From Boswellia sacra (Eukaryota; Streptophyta; Magnoliopsida; Sapindales; Burseraceae), in NCBI GenBank assembly GCA_013180625.2, contig SNVD02013305.1, positions 62,001 through 126,000 on the forward strand: a stretch of 64,000 nucleotides of DNA, written 5' to 3'. The number at the start of each line of letters is the position of its first letter. The stretch's first letter is position 1. Of the stretch, positions 62,101-64,000 are shown piece after piece. The notes under the pieces are model-generated. The model did no database searches, was not told where the DNA came from, and saw only the letters and a program-made list of their open reading frames with translations. The position numbers and the translations under genes were made by a program.

Positions 62101-63958
62101 CGACAAATATGTCTCCAATAGAATGAGTTCTCTTATTAATACATAAGAGACTAGTTCTTATTTAGAACATAGAAGACACAAAGAAATCTGCTCATCCAAT
62201 AACGGGGAGAAATGAAATCTTTAGAGGACAAGCACCTTTACAATAGGATATTTGCTTCTTTGTTGGGGAATTTTAAGGCAACCTAGAAGAAACACCCAGT
62301 TGTGGAAAAGGATTTTTAATTTTCTCAAACATATGAAAGCATCTGAAGAGGCTGTTAAAAGCTCTGTTTGACCGAATAACTCATGAGGACCCATCCATGA
62401 CTATTTCACCCAAAAAAAAAGACACATACTTCTGAACTCAAGACCCACAAAACATCAAGCTGACTCCATTAGAGTCACTTTCATGTTAATCAAATAAGGT
62501 GAAATGGATTCACAAATGTCCCAACATTTCAATGACCCGACCCAACCCAACCAATGAAGCACTTATCAGTAATAAAATGTTAAGTAGAATGAGGAAGTTA
62601 AGGTGAAAGATGAAAACAACATCTTTCAAAGAAAAGTGATAGGCCTCCAATCATACTCACTTATGCCAGGCAACACCAGAGCAAGATGACTTAACGGCAG
62701 AATGGGGAAATTGCTTTTATAATTCTGTTATGCTTTTCTGTTATTTGTTGGTTATGTTTTGGGGTAGGAAAATTAGTTATACTGTCCTAGGGACTGGTGC
62801 GGAGTTAGTTAGAGAAATAAGAGGGAGAGAGGGAGGAAAGGGAGAGCGGATTTTTGGTGTGTGAAGAATTGGGAGACGCTATAGTCTTTAGGGAGAGCTT
62901 GCAGGACTCTCAAAGATCCTGCTATCTATCCAATATATGAACTATCTTCCTTCTAATTTGTTCCTTCAACACAGAAACTAAGTGTTGTTTTGCAATCAAT
63001 TTTCATTTTCTGTCATTTCAGCTGTGTGTAGTGAGTGCAGTGAGGTTGGGATCTAATCAAAAAGCCATAATGCAATTGCTTTGAAATCCTTAAGTCTCAA
63101 AATTCACAAAGGATTCACCATACTTTAACCTATACTTGATCCAGTGTTTGCATAACTGCCACGGAAACCATTCCCACCCCAACACCCCCACCCCCCTCAC
63201 AACCGCGCCCGCGCCCCCCCCGAATGATGTGAAATGGGGATAGAGAAGCAGAATCCCTGAACAATCTACTTCTTCATTACACACTTCCGCAAAGAGAGAA
63301 AAAACAAAATGAAGGAACAATGTAATTCCTGAGCTGTAGTGTCAAATGCAGTCCACAGGTTGCAAAAAATAAAGAAAAGTAACCTTAGAACCATAGACTA
63401 AGAAGTAATGGCACACCTTCTTACTGCAAGACACAGAAATAACCTACCGCTATTACACTTAATGACTGAAGTCAAGGTTTCATAAGTTGATTTCCAGGTG
63501 GGTTCCAAAAAGGTATGTGGATGCTCTAAGGTTTCTGTTTGGTCCATCAGATCTAACAATTTCTCAGGTTAGAAAGAGTACAGGAAGTGCACCGTCTGCA
63601 AAAACTCAACCTCTTATATCTAAGTATATAGAACACATATATCTAGCTCCAGAAAAATTATAACCAAATTTTACAACACATGTTAAAGCCAAAGTAAATC
63701 CATTTCCAATGACTCTATTAAGAATGTATATGTGATGAATGTGTGCTTGAAATTAAAAGGAAATGTCACACAGTTAAATCAGCAGTTTTGTAAACGGCTA
63801 CAAAAAGAAAGGAATTCTGAGCTTCATGTATCTGAAAAACAAAATTTTATTACCACAAATGGAATGAGCCAAGAAATGCCAGATCCACTTTGTCGAGCAG
63901 CAATTGTAGTTGGCCCAGCCAAGGACGGTATCCAAAAGAAACCTTCAGTTAATAGTCC
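59107..63958 (-). CDS. ALB3: ALBINO3, thylakoid membrane insertase (3' part; 5' end beyond window)
   Basis: Six exons are recovered: 63854-63958, 61666-61773, 61469-61572, 60613-60762, 60389-60524 and 59107-59214. ALB3 belongs to the YidC/Oxa1/Alb3 family and inserts light-harvesting proteins into the thylakoid with cpSRP. Visible signatures are GLLTEGFFWIPSLAGPTTIA, DGHPPLGWHDTAAYLVLPVL, LLVFKFLPLMIGYFSLSVPS, GLSIYWFTNNVLSTAQQVWL and the stromal tail, which ends RPRRSKRSKRKRAV-stop. That final basic SKRSKRK segment is the kind of motif bound by cpSRP43. The chloroplast transit peptide and first helices lie right of the window. Exon 60389-60524 must start at the acceptor after CAACAG; an upstream AG at 60548 would shift the frame. 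The 2.1-kb intron at 61774-63853 carries a G-rich tract. Confidence 0.95.
63173..63221 (-). other. G-rich tract with G-quadruplex potential in an ALB3 intron
   Basis: On the minus (transcribed-sense) strand, runs of 8, 3, 2, 6, 5, 4 and 3 Gs occur in 49 bases, including GGGGGGTGGGGGTGTTGGGG followed by TGGG. This meets the four-tract, short-loop quadruplex rule. It is the only such tract seen in this AT-rich window. Confidence 0.8.
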
Positions 63959-64000
63959 CTTAAGTGAAAAGTTTACAATTGTCAGCAAATAATGAAATTG

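Noticed and set aside
62700..63060. LTR-like segment in the long ALB3 intron
   Set aside because: Composition (GA-rich block, then ATC-rich end) hints at a retroelement fragment, but no termini, duplication or second copy could be found.

Overview
This window is nuclear DNA of a flowering plant, most likely a woody eudicot. The evidence is AT-rich intergenic DNA, genes split by many short GT-AG introns, plant-only families (ALB3, UXS, CLE, plant ACT-repeat protein, thaumatin-like protein), intronless histone H4 and plant-type tRNA genes. The species cannot be fixed from the sequence; a rosid such as Citrus would fit. All exon coordinates below were assembled by hand from splice sites and protein continuity.

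Layout, left to right. 1-3750 (-): 5' part of a conserved plant gene of unknown function, running off the left edge. 5115-8897 (-): ACR9/10-like ACT-domain protein, complete in six exons. 8898-11048: mostly empty, with two weak coding candidates. 11049-11360 (-): histone H4 with a repeated octamer-type promoter. 11.4-15.8 kb: intergenic, with MITE-like elements and a possible LTR. 15799-20287 (-): cytosolic UDP-glucuronate decarboxylase (UXS), twelve exons. 21903-22304 (+): two tRNA-His genes. 22.55-23.17 kb (-): decayed partial copy of the next gene. 24233-27144 (-): FUSC/aromatic-acid-exporter-like membrane protein. 27.1-32.1 kb: gene desert. 32154-36286 (-): Sec14/CRAL-TRIO-like protein with a C-terminal membrane anchor. 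38145-40724 (+): tandem pair of glyoxalase-fold (VOC) genes, the first a pseudogene and the second intact. 41805-45697 (-): UBC7/13/14-type ubiquitin-conjugating enzyme. 45.7-52.8 kb: transposon-rich intergenic DNA, including an 863-bp foldback element with a 10-bp target duplication. 52867-53628 (-): intronless thaumatin-like protein. 57920-58367 (+): a small three-exon CLE peptide precursor, resembling CLE46. 59107-63958 (-): 3' part of ALBINO3, running off the right edge.

The genes do not form a pathway; this is a normal gene-rich plant segment with unrelated neighbours and local duplications (VOC pair, exporter plus pseudogene, tRNA-His pair). No CRISPR array, operon or prokaryotic system is present. 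The most noteworthy items are the foldback element carrying tRNA-like pol III boxes in both arms, the easily missed CLE gene, the changed acidic-cleft residues of the thaumatin-like protein, the repeated histone promoter motifs, and a strong G-quadruplex motif in an ALB3 intron.
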